Below are positions 1 to 8,694 of a stretch of DNA of 64,000 nt, one piece after another. Below the pieces are notes generated by a model. That model had not been told where the DNA came from. It did no database searches and was given only the letters and a program-made list of their open reading frames with translations. The DNA comes from CAYLUN01 sp964386865 (GTDB lineage Bacteria > Verrucomicrobiota > Kiritimatiellia > RFP12 > UBA1067). The stretch spans positions 27,089 through 91,088 of the forward strand of contig CAYLUN010000014.1 in NCBI GenBank assembly GCA_964386865.1. The letters run 5' to 3'. The first letter of the stretch is position 1. The number at the start of each line of letters is the position of its first letter. Made by a program: the position numbers and the translations under genes.

Positions 1-2
1 GC

Positions 3-1235
3 GTGGGCTGGGCGGCAGGGTGCGCACTGGCAGGCTGCTTGGCAGGCTCGGCTGGGGCCGGCTGGCTGGCGGACCGTATCGGCCTGAAGCGGAGCCTCGC
101 GCTCTGCGCGGCCTGCTTTGGAGGGTCGTCCGTGGGCTTGCTGTTTGCGGGTACGTTCACGCAGTTCGTGGTTTGGAGACTGCTGGGCGGCGTGGGCATC
201 GGCGCGGCCTCGATCCTCGCCCCGATGTACATCGCGGAGATCGCGCCCGCGCGGATGCGAGGGCGGCTGGTGACGCTGTATCAATTGGGCATTGTGCTCG
301 GCATCCTCTGCGCGGTGTTCGTGAACATGCTGATCCAGCGGAGCGGAGCAGAAGCGTGGAACGTCGCAACTGGCTGGAGGCTGATGTTCTTCGCGGGCGT
401 GGTGCCAGCCGTCCTGTTCGCGCTGACGATTCTGGCGACGCTGGAGAGCCCGCGGTGGCTGCTGAAGGTCGGCCGCGTGGACGAGGGCTTGCGCGTGCTG
501 ACGCGGATCAGCGGCGAGGCGGTGGCGCGGGCGGAGGCGGCCAGCATCAGCGAGTCGCTGTCGGCAGAGCAGGGGCGTTTTGCCGAACTCTTCAAGCCGG
601 GCTTTGGGTGGGCGTTGTTTCTCGGCATCGTTCTGGCAGGGCTGAGCCAGACGAGCGGCATCACCCCGGTCTTTTCCTACCTGCCATCGATTTTCGAGGC
701 GGCGGGCGCACGCACGGGCGACGCCTTTTTCCAGTCGGTGCTGGTCAGCCTCGTGAACCTGGTGTTCACCTTGGTCGCCCTGTGGCTCGTCGACAAGTTC
801 GGCCGCCGCACCCTGCTGCTGGCCGGGACCGGACTGCAGACGGTTGCCTTCGTGGCGGTCGGCTGGCTCTACTGGCGAGGAGGCTCGCCGCTCGGCATCC
901 TGGCGGGCGTGATGGCTTTCGTGGCCGGGCACGCGGTCGGCAACGGCGCGATCTGCTGGGTCATCATCTCCGAGATCTTCCCGACCAAGGTGCGCGGGCG
1001 GGCGATGTCGATCGCGACCACGTCGCTGTGGGTCTTCGCGTTCCTCGGCAACTTGGCGTTCCCCCTGATGCAGGCCACGCTCGGGAGCCATGGCGCGTTT
1101 TGGGTGTTCGGTGGCATGGCGCTGGTCAATGTGTTCTTTGTCGCCTCTCAGGTGCCGGAAACAAAGGGGTTTTCGCTGGAGGCGATCGAGCGTCTGTTTA
1201 TGGAGAAACCCAAGGGGTCGGAGGTGATTCGATGA
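3..1235 (+). CDS. Sugar porter (MFS) transporter, 5'-truncated by window edge
   Basis: Major facilitator superfamily sugar transporter of the inner membrane; the N-terminus lies outside the window, so about one membrane segment or more is missing. The visible part has many hydrophobic helices and sugar-porter hallmarks: the DRIGLKR and DKFGRRTL loops (the D-R/K-x-G-R-R/K signature after helices 2 and 8), an ESPRWLL stretch in the central loop, and PETKGFSLEAIE at the end (PETKG motif after helix 12). Substrate cannot be read, but the stop codon overlaps the start of the GH38 alpha-mannosidase gene (ATGA), so import of the sugar released by that enzyme is a reasonable inference. Family is confident; specificity is not. 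Confidence 0.9.
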   Translation: MGWAAGCALAGCLAGSAGAGWLADRIGLKRSLALCAACFGGSSVGLLFAGTFTQFVVWRLLGGVGIGAASILAPMYIAEIAPARMRGRLVTLYQLGIVLGILCAVFVNMLIQRSGAEAWNVATGWRLMFFAGVVPAVLFALTILATLESPRWLLKVGRVDEGLRVLTRISGEAVARAEAASISESLSAEQGRFAELFKPGFGWALFLGIVLAGLSQTSGITPVFSYLPSIFEAAGARTGDAFFQSVLVSLVNLVFTLVALWLVDKFGRRTLLLAGTGLQTVAFVAVGWLYWRGGSPLGILAGVMAFVAGHAVGNGAICWVIISEIFPTKVRGRAMSIATTSLWVFAFLGNLAFPLMQATLGSHGAFWVFGGMALVNVFFVASQVPETKGFSLEAIERLFMEKPKGSEVIR

Positions 1236-4200
1236 GACAGGTAGTCGCTGTTGCGTGTGGCGTCATGACCGTTTTCGGAATGGAGGCGGCAGATGCGGCA
1301 CCGCCGGTGATGGCGGGGAACTCCGCGGCGTTTCAGAACGGCGAGGTGCGGCTGATCTCGTCGAGCCACCAGGATACGGCCTGGATGGATACGCCCGATT
1401 ACTGCCGTCGTTTCCGGATCGAGCAGAACATCGTTCCAGCCCTGGAAATGATGAAGCAGGACGCCAACTACTGTTTCGCCATGGAGTGCACGCTGCACCT
1501 CATGGAGTTTCTTGAGGCCTATCCTGAACGCAAGGACGAGGTCGTGCGGCGCATGAAAGAAGGGCGGCTGGAGTTCGGCGCGACCTACAACCAGCCCTAT
1601 GAATCCTGCCTGTCGGGCGAGGAGCTGGCGCGGCAGCTTTACTACGGCCGCCGCTGGATCAGGAAGAACTTGCCAGGCTGCGACGCGCGGGTTGCCTTCA
1701 ATCCAGACGTGCCGGGACGGGCGCTTCAGATGCAGCAGATACTGGCCAAGGCGGGCGTCCCCTATTTGTCCATGAGCCGTTATCACGAAGGCTTCTATCG
1801 GTGGTTCAGCCCGGACGGCAGCAGCGTCCTGACCTACTCTCCCGGACATTACTACAATCCGCACAGCCTGCTGCTGAACTTCCCTGTGAGCAATGTGGTG
1901 GGGCGGCTTCAGGCCAAACTTGCCGCGCTGGACGAGCCTTATCGGCAGCGCGCGATCCCGCTCATCTATCCGCTGATCAACTCGCAGGACTTCTCCAAGC
2001 CGGTGGATTTCCGGCCGCTGATCGCGGCGTGGAATGCGCAGACGAATACGGCCGGCCAAGCGCTGACTCCGCGCCTGGCTTACGGTTCGATGATCGGTGC
2101 TTTCGAACGGCTGGACACGCCGCAGGCGCGCTACGACACGCGCAGTGGCGAGCGGCCTGACGTCTGGCTCTATATCCATGGGCCCACCCATCACAGGACA
2201 ACCTCCCTCCGCCGCGAGGCGGCTCGGCTCTTGCCGGCGGCAGAGGCGTTCAGCACCTTTGCCGGCCTGCTTGGCAACAGTCTTGCCACGTATCCGACGG
2301 CGGCGCTGGAGCAGGCGTGGAAGGACGAGATCTACATCGACCACGGCATCGGCGGCAAGAACGGCCACATTACCGACGAAGTTTTCCATCGCAAGGTGTT
2401 GAGCGCCCGCGACACTGGGCGTGCCCTGCTGAACAAAGCCCTGGGCGCCATCGCCGCACGCGTCAAAAACGATCCGGCGCGCGGCACGCCTGTGACGGTC
2501 TTCAACACGCTGTCGTGGGTGCGGGCCGAGCCTGTGGAGTGGACGGTGCCGGCCTCGCTGGCCGGCACGCTGCGCGTCACCGACGCACGTGGGCGCGTCG
2601 TGCCGAGCCAGGCGACGACGCTGGGGACGCCTGAAGAAGTGAATGTCGCCGCCGCGAGCATGGGTGCTAAGGCCAGCGCGAGTTCGGCGTTTGGCGCGGA
2701 CTACGGCCCGGAGAACGCCATTGACGGCCGCTGGGCCGTACGTGACCCCGATCCGGCTCTGGGTTCCTCCGATAAGTGGAACTCGGCCGCAGGCCCGGGG
2801 CCGCACGAGCTGGTCGTCGATTTCGGCCAGGCCCGCACGATCCACCTCGTGGCGGTCCGCCACGAGGGTGTGATGGGCGTGTTCAAGAAGGAGGTCTGCG
2901 ACAACACCGCCGATTTCCAGATTCAGGGAGCAGGCCGCTCGGACGGGCCCTGGGCCGATCTGGTCGCGCCGGTGACGGGCAACACCGCCTCGCTGACAGT
3001 CCACCGCTTTGCGCCGACGACGGTGCGCTACTTGCGGCTGGTCATCACCAAGGGCACGCAGGCCGATAACGCGTTTGCCCGCATTTACGAAGTACAGGCT
3101 TTCGCCAAGGCCGATGCGCCCGAGCGCCGCTTGGTCTTCGTCGCGCCGGAGGTGCCCGCGCTGGGCTACAAGACGTTCTACGTGTCACAGGCCGAGGAGG
3201 CCGCCGGCCAGGCCGCCGCAGCTTCGCCCGCCGAGGCGACCGCAGAGAGCCGCTATTACCGGCTGACTCTCGCGCCCGGCGGTATCCGGAGCCTCTACGA
3301 CAAGCAGCAGAAGCGCGAATTGCTCAAGACGGACCGCTTCCTGGGGGGCGAGGTCTTCACGATGCTCTCCGTCGCGCCGGACAACCGAGGCAAGGGCACA
3401 GACGCGGGCGAATTCGGCGCCGTGCCGATGCCCGTGATGGACGGCACCTTTGATCGCGTGAGCCTATATAAGCCGGAGTGGAAGCGGCTCGAGTCTGGCC
3501 CGGTGCGCACGGTGTACGGTCTGGAGCAGCCGTGGAAGAACACGACCGTGCGCCAGCGTGTCGTGCTGTGGAACGGGCTCAGGCGAGTCGATCTCGAGGT
3601 TGAGCTTGCGGCATTCAACGGCGAGCTGTGGCGCGAGTTCCGTATGGCCTTGCCGCTGGCCCTGGCCAAGCCGTCCCTCGCCTACGAGGTGCCCATGGGC
3701 GTGGTGGAGATCGGGAAGGACGAACTCCCGGGAACGGGCGGGCACGCCTACGGCAAGCTGGAGTACTTCGAGGAGTGCCGCGACATCCGTCCGCGCGAGG
3801 TGCAGAACTTCGTGGACGCCAGCGACAGCGTGGGCGGCGTGACGCTCAGCAGCGACGTGTCAGTGTTCGACTGGAAGAACCCCGCGGACACCAACGATCA
3901 GTCCACCGTGCTCCAGCCGGTGCTGCTCGCCTCGCGCAAGAGCTGCAATGGCGAAGGCAACTGGTATCCGCAAGCGGGGGATCACCGCTACCGTTACTCC
4001 CTCACCTCGCACGCGGGAGACTGGCGCCAGGGCTGGCGTCAGGGCGTTGCCGCCAACCATCCGTTCGAGGCGGTGTCAGACGTGCCCGCGGCGGCTGGCG
4101 CTGCGATGCCCTCCGAAATGGCGTTCTTGGAGTTGTCCGCGAAGAATGCGACGATATGCGCCGTGAAGAAAGCCGAGGATGACGACCGCGTCGTGGTTCG

Positions 4201-4393
4201 TCTGGTCGACATGGAGGGGCATGACAGTCAGGCGGCGGTAACGTGTTTCCTGCCGGTGCTCGGGGCGGTTCGCGCGTCGATACTCGAAGAAGGCGCGGAG
4301 AAGCTCGACAGCTCGAAGCGATCCGCTCGCCTGCCGCTCGGGCGCCACGCGATTGAGACCCTGCTGCTGCGCGTGGACGCGGCAGAACGGTGA
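1232..4393 (+). CDS. GH38-type alpha-mannosidase with nested discoidin domain
   Basis: Large (1053 aa) secreted or periplasmic glycosidase of the GH38 alpha-mannosidase type. A short signal-peptide-like start (about residues 1-23) is followed by the GH38 domain: a His-x-Asp metal-binding motif in SSSHQDTAWMD (H46, D48) and FNPDVPGR (D about 159) as the likely nucleophile region. The C-terminal beta domain begins around residue 415 (TPVTVFNTLSWVR) and is interrupted at about 471-625 by an F5/8 type C (discoidin) module; the beta domain resumes at RRLVFVAPEVPALGYKT. Start chosen at the ATG that overlaps the upstream stop; the frame stays open far upstream only because of high GC. Likely co-translated with the sugar porter. 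Removal of mannose from glycans is the family role; the exact linkage is not visible. Confidence 0.88.
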   Translation: MRQVVAVACGVMTVFGMEAADAAPPVMAGNSAAFQNGEVRLISSSHQDTAWMDTPDYCRRFRIEQNIVPALEMMKQDANYCFAMECTLHLMEFLEAYPERKDEVVRRMKEGRLEFGATYNQPYESCLSGEELARQLYYGRRWIRKNLPGCDARVAFNPDVPGRALQMQQILAKAGVPYLSMSRYHEGFYRWFSPDGSSVLTYSPGHYYNPHSLLLNFPVSNVVGRLQAKLAALDEPYRQRAIPLIYPLINSQDFSKPVDFRPLIAAWNAQTNTAGQALTPRLAYGSMIGAFERLDTPQARYDTRSGERPDVWLYIHGPTHHRTTSLRREAARLLPAAEAFSTFAGLLGNSLATYPTAALEQAWKDEIYIDHGIGGKNGHITDEVFHRKVLSARDTGRALLNKALGAIAARVKNDPARGTPVTVFNTLSWVRAEPVEWTVPASLAGTLRVTDARGRVVPSQATTLGTPEEVNVAAASMGAKASASSAFGADYGPENAIDGRWAVRDPDPALGSSDKWNSAAGPGPHELVVDFGQARTIHLVAVRHEGVMGVFKKEVCDNTADFQIQGAGRSDGPWADLVAPVTGNTASLTVHRFAPTTVRYLRLVITKGTQADNAFARIYEVQAFAKADAPERRLVFVAPEVPALGYKTFYVSQAEEAAGQAAAASPAEATAESRYYRLTLAPGGIRSLYDKQQKRELLKTDRFLGGEVFTMLSVAPDNRGKGTDAGEFGAVPMPVMDGTFDRVSLYKPEWKRLESGPVRTVYGLEQPWKNTTVRQRVVLWNGLRRVDLEVELAAFNGELWREFRMALPLALAKPSLAYEVPMGVVEIGKDELPGTGGHAYGKLEYFEECRDIRPREVQNFVDASDSVGGVTLSSDVSVFDWKNPADTNDQSTVLQPVLLASRKSCNGEGNWYPQAGDHRYRYSLTSHAGDWRQGWRQGVAANHPFEAVSDVPAAAGAAMPSEMAFLELSAKNATICAVKKAEDDDRVVVRLVDMEGHDSQAAVTCFLPVLGAVRASILEEGAEKLDSSKRSARLPLGRHAIETLLLRVDAAER

Positions 4394-4523
4394 ACTGAGA
4401 TTAAGAGCCCACACCTGTGGCGGCGTGAACTCGGTTTCCTGTTGCATAGCCCTCTCGCGTGCGGTACTGTCTTAAATATAGAAGACGGTGAGGCGAGTAT
4501 TGCAGTGTAGGAAAGGGGGCGGC

Positions 4524-5864
4524 ATGAAACGGCGCGAGTTTCTGGAGGTGGCGACGGGGGCAGCCATTGCAGCGTGCGGGGCGGGTTGCCGTACGGTGGA
4601 GCGCGTGCCGGGTGACGGGCTTTCGGTGATGGGGCTGCGAGCGCCGCCGCTGGGTGAGGTGCGCGTGGGGTTCATCGGACTGGGTAAGCGCGGGCCGGGA
4701 GCCGTGAAGAGGTTGTGCCATATACCGAAGGTCAAAATCGTCGCAGTCTGCGACGTGTATGAGGATCGCGCAACTCAGGCGGCGGCCGACGTGGTGGCGG
4801 CAGGCCACGCCAAGCCCGAAATGTACTTCGGGTCGGAAGACGCGTACAAGAAACTGTGCGAGCGTCCGGATGTGAATCTGGTCTACGCCTGTACGCCGTG
4901 GCAGTGGCACGTGCCCATGGCGCTGGACGCGATGCGGTGCGGCAAGCACGTCTGCACCGAGGTGCCGATGGCCATGACCGTCGCGGACTGCTGGCGGCTG
5001 GTCGAGATGGCCGAGCGGACGCGCCTGCACTGCATGATGCTGGAGAACTGCTGTTACGGCGAAGACGAACTCTTCGCGCTGATGCTGGCGCGGAACGGCC
5101 TGCTCGGCGAACTGGTGCACGGCGACTGCGGGTATATCCATGAGCTGCGCGCGGGGCTGACGGACGGCACGTACTACAAGGATTACGCTTTCGAGTACTT
5201 CAAGCGACACGCGGGCAACTCCTATCCGACGCACGGGCTGGGGCCGATCTGCCAGTACATGGGCATTAACCGCGGCGACCGGATGGAGCGGCTGGTGTCG
5301 CTGGAGTCGAGCGAGTTCGGGCTGACCGATTTCATCAAAGCGAAGTTCGGCGAGTCCGATCCGCGTGCGCACTACCCGTACAAGTCGGGCGACATGAACA
5401 CGACGGTGATCCGCACCGCGCGCGGGCGGACGATTATGGTGCAGTACGGCCGCTACAGCCCGCGGCCGTACACGCGCATCAACCTGATCTCCGGGACCAA
5501 GGGGACGCTCTGCTCCTACCCGTTGCGTGTGGCGCTGAGCCCGAAGTGGCACGAGTGGTTGGACGAGAAGGCGCTCGCGGAGCTGAAAGCGAAATACACG
5601 CATCCGCTCTGGCAGAAGATTGGCGAACTGGCGCGGCAGAACGGCGGCCACGGCGGCATGGACTACCTCATGGAGTACCGCCTCTGCCACTGCCTACTGA
5701 ACGGGCTGCCGCTCGACCAGGACGTCTACGACGGCGCCACGTGGAGCTCGCTGGTCGAACTGACCGAGCGCTCGGTGCTGCAGAACGGCTCGTCGGTTGT
5801 AGTTCCCGACTTCACACGCGGCGCGTGGCGTACCGCCGCGCCGCTCGGCATCGTCGATGTGTAG
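4524..5864 (+). CDS. GH109-like NAD-dependent alpha-N-acetylgalactosaminidase (Gfo/Idh/MocA fold)
   Basis: 446 aa, close to the usual GH109 length of about 450. The start has paired arginines (MKRREFLEVATG) followed by a hydrophobic stretch and a lipobox-like GAGC (Cys22), suggesting Tat-dependent export and possible lipidation. A Rossmann NAD-binding fold follows: FIGLGKRGPGA at about 50-60 and CDVYEDRA. YPTHGLGP (His about 237) followed by INRGDR matches the catalytic histidine segment known from GH109 enzymes such as Elizabethkingia NagA. GH109 removes terminal alpha-GalNAc by an NAD-assisted redox-elimination mechanism. Start set at ATG 4524 behind a GAAAGGGGG ribosome site rather than the upstream in-frame ATG. 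Other Gfo/Idh/MocA oxidoreductases share the fold, so the GH109 assignment rests mainly on the THGLGP segment. Confidence 0.83.
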   Translation: MKRREFLEVATGAAIAACGAGCRTVERVPGDGLSVMGLRAPPLGEVRVGFIGLGKRGPGAVKRLCHIPKVKIVAVCDVYEDRATQAAADVVAAGHAKPEMYFGSEDAYKKLCERPDVNLVYACTPWQWHVPMALDAMRCGKHVCTEVPMAMTVADCWRLVEMAERTRLHCMMLENCCYGEDELFALMLARNGLLGELVHGDCGYIHELRAGLTDGTYYKDYAFEYFKRHAGNSYPTHGLGPICQYMGINRGDRMERLVSLESSEFGLTDFIKAKFGESDPRAHYPYKSGDMNTTVIRTARGRTIMVQYGRYSPRPYTRINLISGTKGTLCSYPLRVALSPKWHEWLDEKALAELKAKYTHPLWQKIGELARQNGGHGGMDYLMEYRLCHCLLNGLPLDQDVYDGATWSSLVELTERSVLQNGSSVVVPDFTRGAWRTAAPLGIVDV

Positions 5865-5939
5865 GATGCATGACGGCGCTTCCTGGAATCGATAACCTGT
5901 TGATATCCAGATGGATATGATGATAATAGACGCTTGTTG

Positions 5940-5977
5940 GCGACGCTTAGCATCGATAAAGTGTTTGTATTCAAGTG
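5940..5977 (+). repeat. Left inverted repeat of the RAYT element (REP-like)
   Basis: 38-bp sequence whose reverse complement matches 6863-6900 on the far side of the transposase gene: TATTCAAGTG pairs perfectly with CACTTGAATA, then after a 7-base divergent part GCGACGCTTAGCATCGATAA pairs with only one mismatch. The core CGACGC-TTA-GCATCG is itself an imperfect palindrome, as in REP sequences. Confidence 0.8.
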
Positions 5978-6072
5978 GATGTGACAAAAATCAGCTGAAA
6001 AAGAGGGGTTAGGTGCGTTTTTTGGGTATCTTTTTCTTTATTTAAGACCGCGAGAAGGCTATTGTCTGAATC

Positions 6073-6831
6073 ATGCCTAGAAGCGCAAACTACCTGTTGT
6101 CCGGATACACGTATCATCTCACCCAGCGGTGTCACGGGCGGGAGTTCCTGCTCCGTCTCGCCAAAGATCGTAACACGTGTCGGGAGTGGCTGCGGGTGGG
6201 GGTTGAGCGCTACAGCGTGCCGGTCTATGGCTATTGCGTCACGAGCAACCACATCCACGTGTTGGCGCACGCCGATGATGAAGCTGCGATCAGCGGGTTC
6301 ATGCATCTGGTGACCGGGGCCACCGCGAAACGCTACAACGTGAGGAAGGAGCGAACCGGATCGATGTGGGAGCATCCTTTTCACTGTACGGCCGTGGAGG
6401 ACGGCCGGCATCTGATGAACTGCCTCGTGTACATCAACATGAACATGGTCCGGGCAGGGGCGGTATCCCACCCGCAGGAGTGGAGGTGGTGTGGTCACGA
6501 CGAATTGGTCGGCCGGCGTCAGCGCTACCGGATCCTGAATCTTGAGAGATTGCTCGAGAGTCTGAATGTGGATGGCGAGGAGAGCTTGAGAGCGTGGTAT
6601 GAAGAGGCGTTGTCGCGTCGCATGGAGGCGCGTCAAAACTCCCGTGAGGCTTGCTGGAGCGAGTCGCTGGCGGTCGGGTCCCAGTCCTTTGTCATGCAGG
6701 CGTGCCAAGCGCATGCGAACAGGAGGGAGTTCGATGTTTCCGAAGTGCCCGACTACAAAGGCGGGGTATGGTTCGTCCGCGAGGCCCCGAGTTCTTACAA
6801 CGCCGTTTCCACCCCCCAAAAGGCGTTCTAA
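6073..6831 (+). CDS. REP-associated tyrosine transposase (RAYT, Y1_Tnp / IS200-like)
   Basis: 252-aa single-domain HUH nuclease of the Y1 transposase superfamily. The HUH metal motif is SNHIHVLAH (His60, His62) and the likely nucleophilic tyrosine is Tyr120 in YINMNMVRAG, the characteristic RAYT block. RAYTs cut and mobilise REP palindromes rather than acting as typical selfish IS transposases. Here the gene is flanked by matching inverted REP-like palindromes (5940-5977 and 6863-6900, plus a tandem copy), which is the expected RAYT arrangement. The C-terminal part (about 170-252) is less conserved. The gene lies alone between the GH109 and sialidase genes, with AT-richer flanks than its neighbours. 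Confidence 0.9.
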   Translation: MPRSANYLLSGYTYHLTQRCHGREFLLRLAKDRNTCREWLRVGVERYSVPVYGYCVTSNHIHVLAHADDEAAISGFMHLVTGATAKRYNVRKERTGSMWEHPFHCTAVEDGRHLMNCLVYINMNMVRAGAVSHPQEWRWCGHDELVGRRQRYRILNLERLLESLNVDGEESLRAWYEEALSRRMEARQNSREACWSESLAVGSQSFVMQACQAHANRREFDVSEVPDYKGGVWFVREAPSSYNAVSTPQKAF

Positions 6832-6862
6832 GGCCATAAATTGGGGGTAGTATAGTCGTAAT

Positions 6863-6900
6863 CACTTGAATAAGAATACGTTATCGATGCTTAGCGTCGC
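6863..6900 (+). repeat. Right inverted repeat of the RAYT element (REP-like)
   Basis: Partner of 5940-5977. Contains CACTTGAATA and the REP core CGATGC-TTA-GCGTCG, whose arms pair 5 of 6. The 12-mer TGCTTAGCGTCG inside it recurs at 6920-6931 and, on the other strand, at 13101-13112. Confidence 0.8.
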
Positions 6901-6953
6901 GAGGATAGCGCGTTATCGATGCTTAGCGTCGCGAGGATAGCGTCGCGAGGATA
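6879..6953 (+). repeat. Two tandem 32-bp REP units plus a partial third
   Basis: 6879-6910 and 6911-6942 are identical 32-bp units running from CGTTATCGATGC to GAGGATAGCG; a partial third (AGCGTCGCGAGGATA) occupies 6939-6953. Each full unit carries the palindromic core of the RAYT repeat, so this is a small BIME-like cluster beside its transposase. Confidence 0.85.
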
Positions 6954-7043
6954 TGAGAGAGTCGGCGGAAGTTGTTGGAGAAGAGAATGTTATGGGTTAT
7001 TTGTATCGCGGGATAAAGTCTGGGTCTGGAGTCTGGGGGGACT

Positions 7044-8219
7044 ATGCGTTTTCGGATTGATCGCTGGGTGATGGCCTTCGGGATGGCGGTAGCGTGTGCC
7101 GCTTATTGTCAGGAGGCGCCGGTGCGTACGCTGGAACTACCGCCGGAGCAGGGCAACCCGCGCAACAGCGAGGGCGCGTTCGTCACGCTGAAGGACGGGC
7201 GCGTGCTGTTCGTCTACACGCACTACACGGCGGGTAAAGGCGGCGACCACGATCCGGCGCACTTGGCCGGGCGCTATTCTGTCGACGGGGGTCGGACATG
7301 GACGCGCGAGGACCGGGTCTTCGTCGAAAACGAAGGCAACATGAACGTGATGTCGGTCAGCTTGCTGCGGCTGAAGAGCGGCGCGCTCGCGCTCTTCTAT
7401 CTCGTCAAGAACAGCCCGCAAGACGGCCGCCCCGTTATGCGCCTATCGTCTGATGAGGGAGCGACGTGGGGGCCGCCTACAGCGTGCATCACTGATCAGG
7501 TCGGCTACTACGTGCTGAACAACGACCGCGTGATCCAACTCGCGAGCGGCCGGCTGGTCATGCCGGTCTGCCTGCATTGGGCGCAGGGCGAGCCAAAGGC
7601 GGATTGGCAGGGAACCTTGATGTGCTACCTGTCGGATGACGGCGGCCGGTCGTGGCGCCGCAGCCGCGACGCGCGGAAGGGCTACAACGCGGACGGCAAG
7701 CGCGTCACCACTCAGGAGCCGGGCGTGGTCGAGCTGAAAGACGGGCGCGTCATGATGTTCATCCGCACCGACGGCGGGTGCCAGTACGTGTCCTATTCGG
7801 CGGACGGCGGGGACACGTGGAGCCCGCCGACTGCGTCGGACATCAAGTCGCCGCTCTCGCCCGCCTCGATCAAGCGCCTGCCCTCCACGGGGGACCTGCT
7901 GCTGGTCTGGAACGACCATTCGGACATCCCTGCGGGGCTGGTCAAGCGGCGCGTGCCGCTCAGCACGGCGATATCGAGGGACGACGGCAGGACGTGGGAG
8001 TGCGCGAAGGCGCTGGAAGGAAATCCGAAGGGCTGGTACTGCTACAGTGCGATCTGCCCGGCTGGCGATGCCGTGCTCCTCGCTTACTGTGCGATGTCGG
8101 GGCTGGCGCACTCGCGCATCACGCGCGTGCCCATCGCCTGGCTGTGCGCGGAGTCGGTTGCAGAGGCGGCTGGCGCCGCATCGAAGGACGGCGCCCTTTT
8201 CGGTTTCTTCAACGATTAG
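7044..8219 (+). CDS. Secreted BNR-repeat sialidase/neuraminidase-family protein
   Basis: 391 aa with an N-terminal signal peptide (about residues 1-22) and a six-bladed sialidase-type propeller. Five Asp-box motifs (S-x-D-x-G-x-T/S-W) are visible: SVDGGRTW at 79-86, SSDEGATW at 135-142, SDDGGRSW at 197-204, SADGGDTW at 252-259 and SRDDGRTW at 311-318. Family members hydrolyse terminal sialic acids, but many secreted PVC homologues are only sialidase-like and the catalytic arginine triad was not assigned here. ATG 7044 lies behind a GGGGGG ribosome site. A decayed relative of the same fold lies at 12805-13039 on the other strand. Confidence 0.85.
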   Translation: MRFRIDRWVMAFGMAVACAAYCQEAPVRTLELPPEQGNPRNSEGAFVTLKDGRVLFVYTHYTAGKGGDHDPAHLAGRYSVDGGRTWTREDRVFVENEGNMNVMSVSLLRLKSGALALFYLVKNSPQDGRPVMRLSSDEGATWGPPTACITDQVGYYVLNNDRVIQLASGRLVMPVCLHWAQGEPKADWQGTLMCYLSDDGGRSWRRSRDARKGYNADGKRVTTQEPGVVELKDGRVMMFIRTDGGCQYVSYSADGGDTWSPPTASDIKSPLSPASIKRLPSTGDLLLVWNDHSDIPAGLVKRRVPLSTAISRDDGRTWECAKALEGNPKGWYCYSAICPAGDAVLLAYCAMSGLAHSRITRVPIAWLCAESVAEAAGAASKDGALFGFFND

Positions 8220-8234
8220 TGGACTGCGGCTGGC

Positions 8235-8522
8235 TTATGGCCTGTGCTCTCTGGACAGGTCGTCGACCAGCTCAAGCATCAGGTCGCGCCCGAAGAACCC
8301 TTTGCGCCAGAACAGGCCGATGGTCCGCTGCGCGCCGCCGCCTTTCAGCTTGATGTAGTGCAGGGACGGCGTGCTGCTCGCCACGTACTCGGGCACAAAT
8401 GAAACGGCGCGGCCCATGGCGATCATCTGCAGGAGCGTCTCCATCGAGGACGCGCGGAAATTCAGCACCTTGTTGAGGCCGCTCCGCGAGCGCGCTATGG
8501 GACCGTCGACGCCCGCGACCAT
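8235..8522 (-). pseudogene. C-terminal fragment of a LysR-type regulator
   Basis: The 95 codons match the end of a LysR effector-binding domain: a segment reading SSMETLLQMIAMGRAVSFVP with a following PEYVA is the usual GxGIxxLP-type region, and GLFWRKG is typical of the last strands. The DNA-binding helix-turn-helix and most of the effector domain are absent, and no continuation is visible upstream in any frame. It is most likely the remnant of a deleted regulator gene. Confidence 0.65.
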
Positions 8523-8694
8523 CGCCGCAGAAAAAACGAGGGGGCGGCGCCAGCGGCCCCGTCCTTGGCACGCGCTGGATTCCCTGCTTGTCGTCGATGT
8601 TACGGGAACTGTAAAAGGAGTCGACTCCCGCTCTGAAAAGGGGTCTTTGGTAATGCGCTTGACATCTCCCCCGTGATTCTGGCATGTTGCCGTT

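Noticed and set aside
1148..3004. A 618-codon open frame on the - strand
   Set aside because: Antisense to the GH38 gene, rich in Arg, His and Val with no domain features; an artefact of codon bias on the coding strand.
4442..4470. Possible promoter (TTGCAT, 17-bp spacer, TACTGT) before the GH109 gene
   Set aside because: Both hexamers are too weak to support in a GC-rich genome without other evidence.
8659..8694. Promoter for the repeat protein
   Set aside because: TTGACA is present but the best -10 match is only three of six bases, so no promoter feature is listed.
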